A stretch of DNA of 64,000 bases from Xenopus tropicalis (lineage: Eukaryota > Chordata > Amphibia > Anura > Pipidae), in NCBI RefSeq assembly GCF_000004195.4, contig NC_030683.2, positions 68,109,764-68,173,763 of the forward strand. The letters run 5' to 3'. Positions 10,416 to 21,530 of the stretch are shown here, one piece after another. Numbering within the stretch: the first letter of the stretch is position 1; every line of letters begins with the position of its first letter. Made by a program: the position numbers and the translations under genes. The notes beneath the pieces were generated by a model. It ran no database searches, was not told the origin of the DNA, and saw only the letters and a list, made by a program, of their open reading frames with translations.

Positions 10416-10431
10416 GGCATATGACATTATT

Positions 10432-13041
10432 GGCATCATGTATGCATAGAATTTTCCCTAAATTATTTGCTCAGCATTGTTGATCAGATTAAGTACTGTG
10501 GTTTATATAAATGTCTTAAACAGAATAGCTGGAAGCTACAATTAAGTGTGTCCTGTCATTTTTTGGTGTGGGAAATTAATATTACCCTTTTTATTTAGTT
10601 GCTGAGGGGAACTGTAAGGATGCTTCTGCTTTTTACTTTATTTTTACAGTCTACAAAATGCAAAGGTTGGTGAGGACAATGCAGAGAAATTATGTTTGGG
10701 TTATTAAAGGAGATACAAATCCTGCAAGTTGAATTATGAGACAAGTAGAAAATGAGGTGCTAATTTTATAGGCAGAAACATTTTGTCTGCAAAGCAAAGG
10801 CACATACTGGAGAAGAAGACAAAGTAGACAGCAGCCACAAGGCAAAGGAAGAGACAGAGGGAGAGAGATATAGCTTCATGACAGGGAATAAAGCTGCATT
10901 ACATGGTGATAACAGAATCCCAAAACATATGTTAAATGAAGGGCTGAATTTGTGCTATACTAGATAACTTTCAATCTATAGGAAAAAATAACATAAAAAG
11001 AATAAACTAGGTAAAAAGGTAAATAGGGGGAAAAAATAGATGTCAGAGAATGATGGTATTAGAAAGTAAATAATTCATCATAGAAAACAAATAATCATCT
11101 CATACATTTTGATGGTGTAGCAAAGCAGTGTATAATAGCACTGATTACAAGTGTAATTTGGGAATATGGGGTTTTGTGACAGCAGGAGAATTTCTCTTAT
11201 GAAAAAAGAATGCATCATATGATTTCGGAAGAGTGTCTGTAAAGAATAAGATAACAAGTATTTCAAAATTGTAATGAACAATTAATTGAAATGCATATCT
11301 TGTGTTTAATAACATTTTAAAATTGGTAGAAAAAGAGAAGTACTTTTAGAGAGGAAAAGGACAGTGCAAGCAGCAACGAAACAGCAGAAATGATTGCAAG
11401 AATTTTTGACCAAGACTGTATAAAATGGATAATTCAAAGTTAGGTGTTTTGATCTGATGCAAAGAAAGCTGCATTATAAGCTCAGTATACAATGATGTGT
11501 TACAGTACGGCATCATCTATAAAATTAATATTTGTACCTTTAAAATGGCCCAAAAATGCGAGACAGAATGTGTACCTTGTATACCACAATAACCACTGAA
11601 ACCAACATATGTAAAACAGGATTGTCTACAGCATAGTTCTTATGGAAACCCTGCAACAACTAAAATCTCATTAGATAAAAGTGCTGTGTAAACTGCACAT
11701 AAACTAAAGCATCTAAAAAAAAAAACGTTACAAAGGTATTTATGCCTTCCTCTAAAATGCTGCTTGGGTCTTTACCTTGAGGTACATGCAACTGACTTGC
11801 AATTACTAACACTGCGTTACTTGTGCTGCACAAGTAAAGTTTGGAGGATGACATTTTAATACACCCACAAAAGTATTTCCATCAAAATAATAGAATGGTG
11901 GCTCATTCTGACACTTCTGCTCTGCAGTGCTGGGGTCCTGAGTTACATACTGTATTAGCATTCCCCATTTTTGTGTGGGTTCCCTTAAGGTACAGTACTC
12001 TGGTTGCCTCCCATCTGTCAAAACTTACAGGCAGGTTTGTGATTAATGTATTATGTACTGTACATATAGATGTAAAAGCATTTGACTACACTTCAGCAAC
12101 TTTTTGTAGTTAGTACTACCTTTCAATGTAATTTATGACTATTAAGAGTCATTTTCTGATACGTATTTGATATAGTAAGTAATCAGTAAGGCATTTATGA
12201 CTTCTTGCTGAAAAAATAGAGGGTCTGGTTTCTGACCATAGGAGCTAAATTGCCAAATGCAGTTTACAATATCAACCAATCAAGATTTTTTAGTCTACAT
12301 GTTAGAAAATGAAAGCAATACCTGATTGGTTGCTGTTGGCAACCATATATGAGTAATCTACCACCTACAGTATGTTCTTAAATCAAACCCAGACTATGTT
12401 ACATTGTCATTATAAAATTTCAGTGTCCAGTCTACCTTACATATCAACTGCATCATTACAGCAATTCCATACTGAACCCCAAGTTAACACATCTATTACA
12501 AATTACATATTACTTGATAATGTTAGAAAATCTGTTTATTTTCTTCCTTAAACTCTTGGCACAGTCTCTTCTTCATCTTAGTAAGTGTGAAATATTTACC
12601 AGGGTTCTTGAAGACTTCATCTAATGAGCCAAATAAAATATTAAATCTGTGTGATTAAAATCCAATCTTTCCCTTCTGTTTCTTCACAGCTGATAATAAG
12701 AAAATGAATCAGGATGGCTATGTGTGACAGCTTTCCATATTTAATTATCAGGCACAGCTTGGCCTCTTGTTCTGACACTTTCCCTGTACCTTATATCCCT
12801 TGAGTGTAAGTAATATCTCAAGTATGAAGCATTATAACATAGCAAAATCTTCTAAGGGCCAAGAGCATATGTACATACAAATGGGGGACAATCAACAGAG
12901 ACTGGTAGTTAAGCTATATAATTTAGAAATATAGTTTAGATATATAGCTTTAACCACAAAGTTATGCAAAGTCCTGCCATAGCTTCTTAAGTAGTCAGAA
13001 GGTGATTCTCAACAGGTTACAGACCCCTGCTGACTGTACAT
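10432..13041. other. AT-rich interval with no gene recognised
   Basis: No open frame above about 90 codons and no recognisable family. A purine-rich stretch lies at 10800-10875. The segment 12260-12350 contains paired CAACCAATCA and CTGATTGGTTGCTGTTGG motifs in inverted orientation, typical of a diverged DNA-transposon remnant. Confidence 0.45.
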
Positions 13042-13290
13042 CATTTACAAAGGTGAAAAACCAATGAACAGGAGAGCACACAGTATCTTAATGCTTCATA
13101 CCAGTGTAGTTTATTTATAGAGACATCATAGCACTACATGTTTCTGCTTAATTCACCTGAGGAAGGCTGTTAAGCCAAAACATGTAGTGCTATGATGTCT
13201 ATAAATAATGATGTATACATAAACTACACTGGTATGAAGAATTAAGATACCGTGTGCTCTCCAGGCCATTGGTTTTTCTCATTTGCAAAT
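13042..13290. repeat. Foldback with hammerhead-like centre
   Basis: Arms of about 110 bp pair the left sequence (ACCAATG, CAGTATCTTAATGCTTCATACC, AGTGTAGTTTAT, CATAGCACTACATG) with its inverse on the right, with a short unpaired middle. The middle plus strand reads CACCTGAGGA, a GGCT/AGCC hairpin, then AAAACATGTAGTG. This resembles a decayed hammerhead core (CTGATGA...GAAAC) such as Penelope-type terminal repeats carry. It is probably a relic of such a terminal repeat in an inverted arrangement. Confidence 0.55.
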
Positions 13291-13329
13291 AGATATATAG
13301 TTTTAATACAAATATTAAAAAAAATTATT

Positions 13330-13580
13330 ATGTGAGGATGTGGGTCGCCGGCCCAAGTCCACTCCCTGCCTTACAATTGTGCCACAAATAAAAGTTGCCG
13401 CGATGTAAAGGCATGCATGTGGGGGGGGTGGGCCTGATGTGCATGCGCAAATCAAGTAAGGGGTGCGAGACTTGGGTTGGGCCCTTGGGGTGGCAGCCCC
13501 GGTTGACCGTGGACACCCGCAGTCTGACCTTGCCTGTTACCTTTGTCTGAAATACCTGTGCAACCTGTGCTGTGAGGGTG
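13330..13580. other. GC-richer unassigned segment
   Basis: This segment is clearly richer in G+C than its neighbours, with CpG-containing blocks and a run of nine Gs near 13424. It may be an internal fragment of a TE. Short open frames here are unconvincing. Confidence 0.35.
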
Positions 13581-13648
13581 TCCAATCTCTTTAATAAGAT
13601 ACATGACATCCTTAGCAGATCTGTGGACCTTTGTTACCATATTATACA

Positions 13649-13649
<1 letters not shown>

Positions 13650-13721
<72 letters not shown>

Positions 13722-13722
13722 A
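13650..13722. repeat. (TA)n microsatellite
   Basis: About 70 bp of nearly pure TA dinucleotide repeat. Confidence 0.95.
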
Positions 13723-15501
13723 TATATCCCAATCCCCTTTTATTATATTTCCCAACATCTATTTCTCCTTTACCATGCTGGTTTTAACATTATATTAAAA
13801 ATGATTAAAATGATAAATTATTCATACTTTCATTTATGTATGTAAAGATTTAGGTCCTCCGTAAATCTATAAACACAGCTTTCTGCCTACTAAAAGTGCT
13901 TCCAGCTGTAAAAAAAATCTCTCTGCAACTAAAGTTGTGACTAAATCACAGCCTCAAACGGGCAAGACTGCTCAAATATAAGTAAGAAGTTGGCTTCAAA
14001 GGAGAAGTATAACAATGTTAAAAATATTTGCTTGTCTCAGTCTTACTTTTCAATATATGTTACTCACTCTGTCACTTTCCAGATGCTAGTCTGTACAGGT
14101 TGCATTTGCCTCCATTTTTGCCTCTATGCCAAAAGGCATCCTATTCACTTTTTTGTATATCTTATGCTGTTAGTATGGGCACCAGCTTAGCTGCATTTCC
14201 ATTGTGTATCACGTCAGTAGTGTCACCTGAAATCAATTTTTTGCTTCACCTTTTCTCTAAATTAGGGCAAATAATCTCTGCTACCACATTGATGGTTGCA
14301 CAGGGTGGTACATATGTTACAGAATTGAGTCTGAAATGCATCTTTGGTATTATTGGGATCATTGGGTTTAGCTAGATATAAGAAGGCAGATGGTAAAATT
14401 ATCGTATCTAATCCGAATTTTACCCATTTTGGGATTCAAACTCATACTTTGATGAATCTGCCCCTTAGTGTCTGAAAATAGTTCTTAGCCTTATAATGAA
14501 CATTGTTGCCCCTGATTTTTTATGACTAAGTGGAACAATTTAGCTGAGGCTTTTTCGCCATCTGGACATCTGATTTTACGCTGTTATTTTATGTACAGTA
14601 AGTTTGTGTGGAAGGAAAAACAAGGAAAAAAGTATACTGTGCTTTGAAGCTTGGCAAATTTTATTGCCGTTTTTTACACCGCATAATAAATAGGTCCCAT
14701 ATATAAAGTCTGAAAGTTCAAGCACACCAAACAAAAAAAAAAAAACAACCAATATATATAGATATATAATATTTTTTTCTTAATGTAATATTCCAGTAGC
14801 ATTACTAGAATAATTTTTATCTCTAATATTCCACTGGGACCTGCAGCACCTGCCACTCAGCTTGAGAAGAGAGCTGGGCCAGAAGCTTTCTATTAGCACA
14901 TTTTTGAGCAATTGCATTCAATAGCTAATGCACGTAAATATTGCATGTATTAGGACAAATTACTTGTTTACCGTATTATTTCACATAAGAGCCCTTGTCA
15001 AATCTGTGAGCTGGGGCGAGGGTAAGAAAGGCTTGTAAACTCCAGTTAATTGGGTTGGTTACAGCCTACTTCCAGCTGCTTGTATTTAGTGTATAACATA
15101 ACAGGATCTTGATGTTTTCTGTCTCTCCTCGGTAACTAAAAAAAAAAACAGCAAAATGTATTACTCCAGTATAACGTTGCCAGGCACTTGGGGAAAAAAA
15201 AGTTTGTTTTTCTTGAACTTAAAGAGGGATAATCATTACTCAATGGGTCTCTCCAGTGCCCTGATGGAGCCACATTATTCACTTTTCCTTGGCTTAATTG
15301 CAAATCTATTTGGCTTTAGTCCCAATAGACCTATAAATACTTTAATTCATCTCCATGACCAAGTAAAACACAATCCGGAGACAAAAGCTGAGTTACAATT
15401 TGAGACATAACTCTACCTACATGAGAACTGTGCATGCAGGTTCCATATTCCATTTTTTCTGATTGTAAAACTCTATAAAGATTTTTTTTTAATTTGTAAT
15501 A
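13723..15501. other. Interval with no gene recognised
   Basis: AT-rich sequence with short open frames only. The segment at about 14390-14465 ends GATGAATCTGCCCCTTA, which looks like the terminus of a MITE, but I could not find its partner end. Confidence 0.4.
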
Positions 15502-15833
15502 TACAGGTATAGGACCCATTATCCAGAATGCTCGGGACCAAGGGTATTCCGGATAAGGGGTCTTTCCGTAATTTGGATCTCCATACCTTAAGTCTACTAA
15601 AAAAATAATAAAACATTAATTAAACCCAACAGGATTGTTTTGCATCCAATAAGGATTATTTATATCTTAGTTGGGATCAATTACAAGGTACTGTTTTATT
15701 TCTACATAAAAAAAGGAAATCAGTTTTAAAATTCTGAATTATTTGCTTATAATGGAGTCTATGGGAGACGGGCTTTCCGTAATTCGGAGCTTTCTGGATA
15801 ACGGGTTTCCGGATAAGGGGTCCGATACCTGTA
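15502..15833. mobile_element. TA-flanked CAGGTATAGGACC element, complete copy
   Basis: The element begins CAGGTATAGGACCC (15504) and ends GGGGTCCGATACCTG (15831), with TA on both sides. Internal landmarks are GGATAAGGGG, GGATCTCCATACCTTAAG, TTAAACCCAACAGGATTG, ATGGAGTCTATGGGAGACGG and TTTCCGGATAAGGGG. It has no coding capacity. The TA flanks and CAG start suggest a Tc1/mariner-type MITE. Fragments of the same family recur at about 20740, 31361, 32640, 48600 and 57903-62240. Confidence 0.75.
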
Positions 15834-15946
15834 CTGTTCAGAGCTAATTGCTGTTTGGTTGCTATGTGCAACTTAGTTATTGTTAGTAAATGAGCCATTA
15901 TGACTGCTAAAATATTGTTTTTAATGGTTTGTAGAGATACTGTTTA

Positions 15947-17475
15947 TACAGTGGCTTGCAAAAGTATTCGGCCCCCTTGAACTTTTCAACATTTTGTCAC
16001 ATTACAGCCACAAACATGAATCAATTTTATTGGAATTCCACATGAAAGACCAATACAAAGTGGTGTACACGTGAGAAGTGGAATAAAAATCATATATGGT
16101 TCCAAACATTTTTAACAAATAAATAACTGCAAAGAGGGGTGTGCATAATTATTCAGCCCCCTGAGTCAATACTTTGTAGAACCACCTTTTGCTGCAATTA
16201 CAGCTGCCAGTCTTTTAGGGTATGTCTCTACCAGCTTTGCACATCTACAGACTGAAATCCTTGCCCATTCTTCTTTGCAAAACAGCTCCAGCTCAGTCAG
16301 ATTAGATGGACAGGGTTTGTGAACAGCAGTTTTCAGATCTTGCCACAGATTCTCGATTGGATTTAGATCTGGACTTTGACTGGGCCATTCTAACACATGG
16401 ATATGTTTTGTTTTAAACCATTCCATTGTTGCCCTGGCTTTATGTTTAGGGTTGCTGTCCTGCTGGAAGGTGAACCTCCGCCCCAGTCTCAAGTCTTTTG
16501 CAGACTCCAAGAGGTTTTCTTCCAAGATTGCCCTGTATTTGGCTCCATCCATCTTCCCATCAACTCTGAGCAGCCTCCCTGTCCCTGCTGAAGAGAAGCA
16601 CCCCCAGAGCATGATGCTGCCACCACCATATTTGATAGTGGGGATGGTGTGTTCAGAGTGATGTGCAGTGTTAGTTTTCCGCCACACATAGCGTTTTGCA
16701 TTTTGGCCAAAAAGTTCCATTTAGGTCTCATCTGACCAGAGCACCTTCTTCCACATGTTTGCTGTGTCCCCAACATGGCTTGTGGCAAACTCCAAACGGG
16801 ACTTGTCCTATGGACAGATTCCCCCACCTGAGCTGTAGATCTCTGCAGCTCATCCAGAGTCACCATGGGCCTCTTGGCTGCATTTCTGATCAGCGCTCTC
16901 CTTGTTCGGCCTGTGAGTTTAGGTGGACGGCCTTGTCTTGGTAGGTTTACAGTTGTGCCATACTCCTTCCATTTCTGAATGATCGCTTGAACAGTGCTCC
17001 ATGGGATGTTCAAGGCTTTGTAAATCTTTTTTGTAGCCTAAGCCTGCTTTAAATTTCTCAATAACTTTATCCCTGACCTGTCTGGTGTGTTCTTTGGACT
17101 TCATGGTGTTGTTGCTCCCAATATTCTCTTAGACAACCTCTGAGGCCGTCACAGAGCAGCTGTATTTGTACTGACATTAGATTACACACAGGGGCACTCT
17201 ATTTAGTCATTAGCACTCATCAGGCAATGTCTATGGGCAACTGACTGCACTCAGACCAAAGGGGGCTGAATAATTACGCACACCCCACTTTGCAGTTATT
17301 TATTTGTAAAAAATGTTTGGAATCATGTATGATTTTCGTTCCACTTCTCACGTGTACACCACTTTGTACTGGTCTTTCACGTGGAATTCCAATAAAATTG
17401 ATTCATGTTTGTGGCTGTAATGTGACAAAATGTGGAAAAGTTCAAGGGGGCCAAATACTTTTGCAAGCCACTGTA
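15947..17475 (-). mobile_element. Tc1/mariner element with about 210-bp TIRs
   Basis: The element begins CAGTGGCTTGCAAAAGTATT at 15949 and ends in its inverse ACTTTTGCAAGCCACTG at 17473, with TA on each side (15947-15948, 17474-17475). The inverted repeats extend about 210 bp each, to 16162 on the left and from about 17258 on the right, with few mismatches. A transposase pseudogene lies between them on the minus strand. Size and layout are those of a complete but dead Tc1 copy. Confidence 0.93.
16166..17104 (-). pseudogene. Tc1 transposase pseudogene (DD34E)
   Basis: A Tc1 transposase cuts and pastes its element after binding the TIRs. The start MKSKEHTRQVRDKVIEKF is at 17104. The helix-turn-helix part continues in another frame as NIPWSTVQAIIQKWKEYG and then the GRPPK hook. 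The catalytic part lies in a third stretch: SDET (first D) just before a TAA at 16721-16723, QQDSNPKHK (second D) and SPDLNPIENLW (E), with 34 residues between D and E. Three lesions are visible: an extra base in the T-run at 17027-17032, a deletion with frame change near 16805, and the TAA. It cannot encode a working transposase. The family assignment is secure. Confidence 0.92.
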
Positions 17476-17639
17476 TATTTATGTTTGCTGCAGTAGTGTA
17501 TAAGCCAATTATCCGTTGCATAGTCTTTGTTGTCTAAACTCCTGTACTACACTAGACTGTAGTACTGTGCCTCTTATAGTGCCTCTTGAGTCTGGGATGC
17601 AATTCAAACAACTGGACTTCAATAATCCCACTGCAGAAG

Positions 17640-18010
17640 ATTCTAAACAACTGCAAACTTGCCCAAGCCAGAACACAAGATGCTGAAAGTCTCTATGAAC
17701 CCTAAGAACCCTAGAATTTCATTACATGACCTACAGGTAGTTATTGCCATATTAATGTCAAAGTGTGCCAGAAAAAGGCTGCACAAATTAGATCTACATG
17801 GGAGGTGTACCAAGAGGAAACAATTGCTGTCCAGAAAGCACAGCAACCGAAGACATGTTTCGTAAAACAGCATTTCACCAAAATAACCTAATACCAACTA
17901 GAAAGCAAACTGGTGGAAATGTTGTCGTTTGGGGCTGCTTTGCTACATCTAGGCCTGGGCAGCTCAAGATCATAGAAAAATACTTTTTTAGGGTACAGAT
18001 GAAGTGGTTA
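17640..18010 (+). pseudogene. Second Tc1-like transposase fragment
   Basis: The plus-strand frame from 17659 reads NPKNPRISLHDLQ and then LHGRCTKRKQLLSRKHSNRR, matching the Tc1 region between the GRPPK hook and the first catalytic D. A few dozen bases on, a shifted frame gives TGGNVVVWGCFATSRPGQL, the conserved block between the first and second catalytic residues. It is diverged, frameshifted and has no TIRs nearby. It is a different subfamily from the adjacent element. Confidence 0.7.
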
Positions 18011-18099
18011 ACGGAAGTATGAAATACAGTTTTAGTACAGTATCAGAAATACTGATAGGTCAAATAGGCCATTTTACATTTTTGCAAACTAAAACTTTA

Positions 18100-18300
18100 T
18101 ACGGAGCAACACCAACACTGTTGTTTAAAAATTCCTTCTTTATTTAGTCAGTCTCTTTAAAAGCATGTTGTGCTTATACAGAAAAAAAGACCATACGCTT
18201 GAAGCGTTTCGTGGTATCACACCACTTTCTCAAAAGTATGGGTTGTACGTTTGAGCACACACTGTTTTGTCCGGTAAGTGCTCCCGTGACCTTTACAACA
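18100..18300 (-). repeat. Penelope-type terminal relic with hammerhead-like motif
   Basis: On the minus strand, 18240-18192 reads CATACTTTTGAGAAA, then hairpin GTGG/CCAC (18222-18225 with 18211-18214), then GAAACGC and a closing GTATG that pairs with the first CATAC. The GAAAC half of a hammerhead core is intact; the CTGATGA half has decayed to TTGAGAA. The flanking text resembles the untranslated ends of Penelope-like elements. Confidence 0.5.
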
Positions 18301-18744
18301 TTTTACATTTTTGCCAGAAAGAGGAAAATAACAGTTAATAATGACTGCAACATGATTCTTCCACAGCAGCTAGTCTGTTGTGAAAAATTCTGTGTGCGAA
18401 ACACAAAATTTTGGTGCAAAAAATTCGAGGTTGCGCCAATAAAAGGCTGCATTACAACACTCTGCAGATATGGGGGGCTTTGCAGCCCCAAATTTATTTC
18501 TATACAGCCTGGCCACTAAATTGGTGATCACGTGGTGAATGGGGCAACCCCATCTAGAGAATACACTGCCACTAATCACTAATTGAAGCCACATAATTGG
18601 ATCATACGAGGCCCTGAGGAATTTATTATATCGGGGAACCTGGAGTCATATACAAACCTAGTGCACATAGTGCACCTTACAAAAGAATTGTGAAGCAATA
18701 TTTTGGAAACCCACAATACAGTATTAATCAGCTCTAAAGATAAA
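18301..18744. other. Unassigned interval
   Basis: No gene or clear repeat boundary. It contains AAAATTTTGG and GCAAAAAATTCG segments reminiscent of the hAT MITE family, but no convincing terminus. Confidence 0.35.
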
Positions 18745-19046
18745 ATGATTCAGTTTAGATATTTACATAAAATATATTTGACCCCCATAAAGTACACCTG
18801 ATGAACCCAGACATCCCTGACACATGCCTCAAATGCAATCATTCCCTCGCAGATTATATACACCTAGTTTGGCAATGCCCTGCCATTCAGAAATTTTGGA
18901 CACTGGTGACAGAGAAAATCAGTCATCTACTGTTAATTATTGCCTCCTTAGACCCTGCCCTAATATTACTAAACCAGGTACTACATATGCCCCCTACTAA
19001 TGCTGAACATACTCTATTATGTTTTCATTTTACACAAGCAAAATTA
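18745..19046 (+). pseudogene. L1-type ORF2 C-terminal remnant, part 1
   Basis: The plus-strand translation contains CLKCNHSLADYIHLVWQCPAI, a CX2CX8HX4C motif with the same spacing as the intact LINE at 4097-7924, then FHFTQAKLL. This is the 3' end of an old L1-superfamily ORF2, with upstream stops. It breaks off where a TTAA element inserted; reading across that insertion, AKLL continues directly into IALKWKLR, a normal ORF2 sequence. Confidence 0.8.
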
Positions 19047-20281
19047 TTAAAGGGGACATATACCATCATTTTTCAGAGTGCTTTAATGGATGTTTTTTAA
19101 TGTAAAATAGAAGGAATTGGCTTTTTTTTGGTACATTTCAAGTGAAACTTTCATAAAATTGGCCAAAAACTGCTCTTGTTATGCTCCTATCCTGGACTTC
19201 CGGTTTAAGACTCTGTACAGTTTGCTAAAGAGCCGCCGGCTCTCACAGCTTCATTACTGAGGGTTTGGGCTGTGAAGGGAGGGAGGTGCTTCTAGTGACG
19301 TCAGTTTGGCCGTTTGCAATCACCACGTACTTGCACACAGATCCGCGCCATCAATCAGCCACCTGCCAGCTACCTGCCCACCGCTGTGCCGTACCCTGCT
19401 CCCCCCTGAGAGACATTCCATCCTTCCCCCCCCTCCACCCTGAGAGCCGTTCCACCCTTAGAGCCGTTCCACCCTTCTCCCCCGTGAGAGCTGCCCTGTC
19501 TGCTTCCCCTGAGAGCCGTTCGTAACTTCTGACAGCTGCCCCTGCGCTTCTTATAAGGAATGTTCGGCTCTGTGCTTCTTTCAGATAAAGAAGCACAGAG
19601 CCGAAAGTTCCTTATAAGAAGCACAGGGGCAGCTGTCAGAAGTTACGAACGGCTCTCAGGGGAAGCAGGACAGAGTGGCTGTCACGGGGGAGAAGGAGGC
19701 TCTTGGGGGAAACAAAACAGAAAGACTCTGGGGGGGAGAAGGACAAAACGGCTGTCAGGGAAAGGAGGACACAATCAGCTGAAGGGGATGCAGGCAGGGG
19801 GACAAACTTCTTTTATTTATTTAAAAAAAGGTTAATAGTTTGCAGGGAGTTTTATGCACAATTTATTGCCATCAGCTGTGATATAAAGGGCCCTCCAGCA
19901 GGCCCCCATGAATAAACCTCTTTCCTATAAAGAAAGTTTTTATTTACCAGCTGGAGTGCCATCCAACTTTCATGCTTTCGTGTTATTCTCATTGAAAAAA
20001 GGTCCGTCCTAACTGTCAGTGAAGCAAAACTAATACAGGGGCAGGACTTTCTGACTGTCACTCAGAAGTATGATCACTTCCTGAGGCAGCATGAGAGGAC
20101 ACGCCCAGTCCTCATTTCAGCTTAGACGCAGAGGAGAAAGGATCTCTCTGCAGCTTTAGTATAATTACATTTTTAACAGGTAAAATGTTTTTAAAACCTT
20201 GTTTTATAGATGCACTATACATTTTAGAGAAAGGGGAATATATTACCAAAAAATGAATATGATGCAATATGTCACCTTTAA
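19047..20281. mobile_element. T2/Kolobok-type element, 1.2 kb
   Basis: It starts TTAAAGGGGACATATACCAT and ends ATGTCACCTTTAA, with TTAA at 19047-19050 and 20278-20281. TTAAAGG termini with a TTAA duplication define the Xenopus T2 type, linked to Kolobok transposases. It carries no transposase. The body includes a near-perfect 105-bp inverted repeat (19477-19581 with 19587-19692) and short tandem copies of GAGAGCCGTTCCACCCTT. It sits inside an older LINE remnant. Confidence 0.85.
19477..19692. repeat. Near-perfect 105-bp inverted repeat, 5-nt loop
   Basis: The left arm runs from CTCCCCCGTG to GCTTCTTT and the right arm from AAAGAAGC to GGGGGAG, separated by CAGAT at 19582-19586. Mismatches are few. 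RNA from either strand would form a long hairpin. Confidence 0.9.
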
Positions 20282-20430
20282 TAGCCCTCAAATGGAAATT
20301 AAGATAACCCCCCAAAAGAGGCAGATTGAACAGTTCTGTCCCCCTGGAAAATATATGGACTCCTGGATATCCAAACATCTGGCCTCCTTGCTACCCCAAG
20401 ACACGCTGAGCCTACAAAACAATCCCCTTC
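20282..20430 (+). pseudogene. L1-type ORF2 C-terminal remnant, part 2
   Basis: This continues part 1 after the T2 insertion: IALKWKLR, then a stop, and in shifted frames EQFCPPGKYMDSW. It is heavily decayed. The right border is blurred by the following hAT-type MITE. Confidence 0.65.
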
Positions 20431-20739
20431 GCCATAAAATTCATGAAATGGCAAGAAAATTCATGAAACAGGAAAGAATTGCGAAACACATTTGTTCCGC
20501 GTATATTTTTTGTCGCCTGCACCCTTTTGACACGCACGCGCCCTTTTTGACGCACCCTTTTTTGACACGATTGCATCCTTTTTGGCGTGACCATGCCCAA
20601 TTTGACGCACAACAAAAAAAATCCAGACAAATTTTTCTGCGGCGAATTTTCACGGAAGGTTCACAAAACAATTCCCCAAAGGTGAAATGCAGGAATTTGA
20701 TGCGAATCCATGCCTGGCGAAAAAATTCACTCATCACTA
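20431..20739. mobile_element. hAT-type MITE, left end eroded
   Basis: The right end reads GGCGAAAAAATTCACTCATCACTA, the same terminus as the copies at 74-172 and 43378-43647. The body has repeated short motifs (GACACG, CGCACCCTTTTT). The left terminus is not clear. Confidence 0.55.
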
Positions 20740-20845
20740 ATCTCAACTTAAGTCTGCTAAAAATCATTTAAATATGGAATAAACCCAATAGGCTTGTTTT
20801 GCCCCCAATAGGATAAGGGATAAGGGATTCCATACCTGTACTAAA
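20740..20845. mobile_element. CAGGTATAGGACC element, 3' fragment
   Basis: AACTTAAGTCTGCTAAAAAT, AATAAACCCAATAGG, GGATAAGGGAT and terminal CCATACCTGTA match the end of the 15502-15833 element; the 5' half is missing. Confidence 0.7.
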
Positions 20846-21344
20846 TAAATGCTTCTTCTTAATTTTTAGTAACCTCATTCCCTGCAATCTTCATTGAGTA
20901 TAGCATGGCACAAGCAGTCATTTTGGAATATTATATTTGATGTTGATTCTCAAAAGCTTACTTAGTGCTCTTTTTTTTTTTTTTTAACAGTTGACGCTCA
21001 GTAAATGTACAACATAATACCGAGCATCATCTGGTTGCCCTCACAATAATATTATTTTTATTGCTCTTTCATTATAAGTTAAGATTCAATTACACAGCAC
21101 TGACTATTTTATTTCAGTGGTTGCCTAACAAATCAATAGATTCTCTTGCTCATTTCTCTTGCCTATATCCTATACAAACTGCACCTGCACTGCATTGATG
21201 CTGGGCAGTTGGGCAGTTCCAGGGTTCCCACAGCAGCCTGCATCCAAATCCTAAAAAGAGACTTATATGTAGTGCTGCACACCTGCACAGAAACATCAGT
21301 ATAGTGGGTACTCACTGCAGGGGTCCCCGGTAAGATCCCCAGAT
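20846..21344. other. Interval with no gene recognised
   Basis: AT-rich, with a poly-T run at 20972-20986. Nothing else is identifiable. Confidence 0.4.
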
Positions 21345-21530
21345 AGTTGCAAAAAATCAGAGAAACGCAGGGCACTTCCAAAGTAATATTGCAAAAAAAA
21401 AAAACCACGCGTTTCAACCCCCCTATTTTTAATGGGGATTGAAACGCATTGGCTTTAGTTATGTAAATAAAAGTGTTTTTTGCAATATTACTTTGGAAGT
21501 GCCCTGCTTTTCTCTGATACTAAAAAGAGA
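21345..21530. repeat. Foldback around a GCGTTTCAA palindrome
   Basis: ATCAGAGAAACGCAGGGCAC, TTCCAAAGTAATATTGCAAA on the left is repeated inverted on the right (21480-21520). The centre is GCGTTTCAACCCC...GGGGATTGAAACGC. Its two halves are near copies, as in an inverted pair of element ends. Confidence 0.65.

Larger units (their letters stand above)
3617..10431 (-). mobile_element. Full-length L1/Tx1-type LINE with 16-bp TSD
   Basis: The 16-mer GGCATATGACATTATT occurs at 3617-3632 and again at 10416-10431, bracketing a 6783-bp minus-strand element. Read on the minus strand, it starts with a G-run and GGCGTGGCTGC, has a 5' UTR of about 100 bp, ORF1, a 1.46-kb inter-ORF region, ORF2, a 464-bp 3' UTR with AATAAA (plus-strand TTTATT at 3658-3663), and an A-rich tail directly against the duplication. 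This is the structure left by target-primed reverse transcription of a complete RNA. The perfect duplication and undamaged ORF2 argue for a recent insertion. The ORF1 type and the CCHC-ended ORF2 place it in the L1 superfamily; whether it belongs to the L1 or Tx1 clade cannot be decided by eye. Confidence 0.92.

Noticed and set aside
16452..16944. Plus-strand open frames opposite the Tc1 transposase
   Set aside because: Antisense shadows of the minus-strand transposase pseudogene.
20199..20771. 190-codon plus-strand open frame
   Set aside because: It runs across the T2 element end, a LINE remnant and a hAT MITE, so it joins unrelated sequences.
21345..21530. Possible hammerhead motif at GAAACGC
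   Set aside because: The GAAACGC words occur as both arms of a palindrome and there is no CTGATGA-like half, so the core order is wrong.
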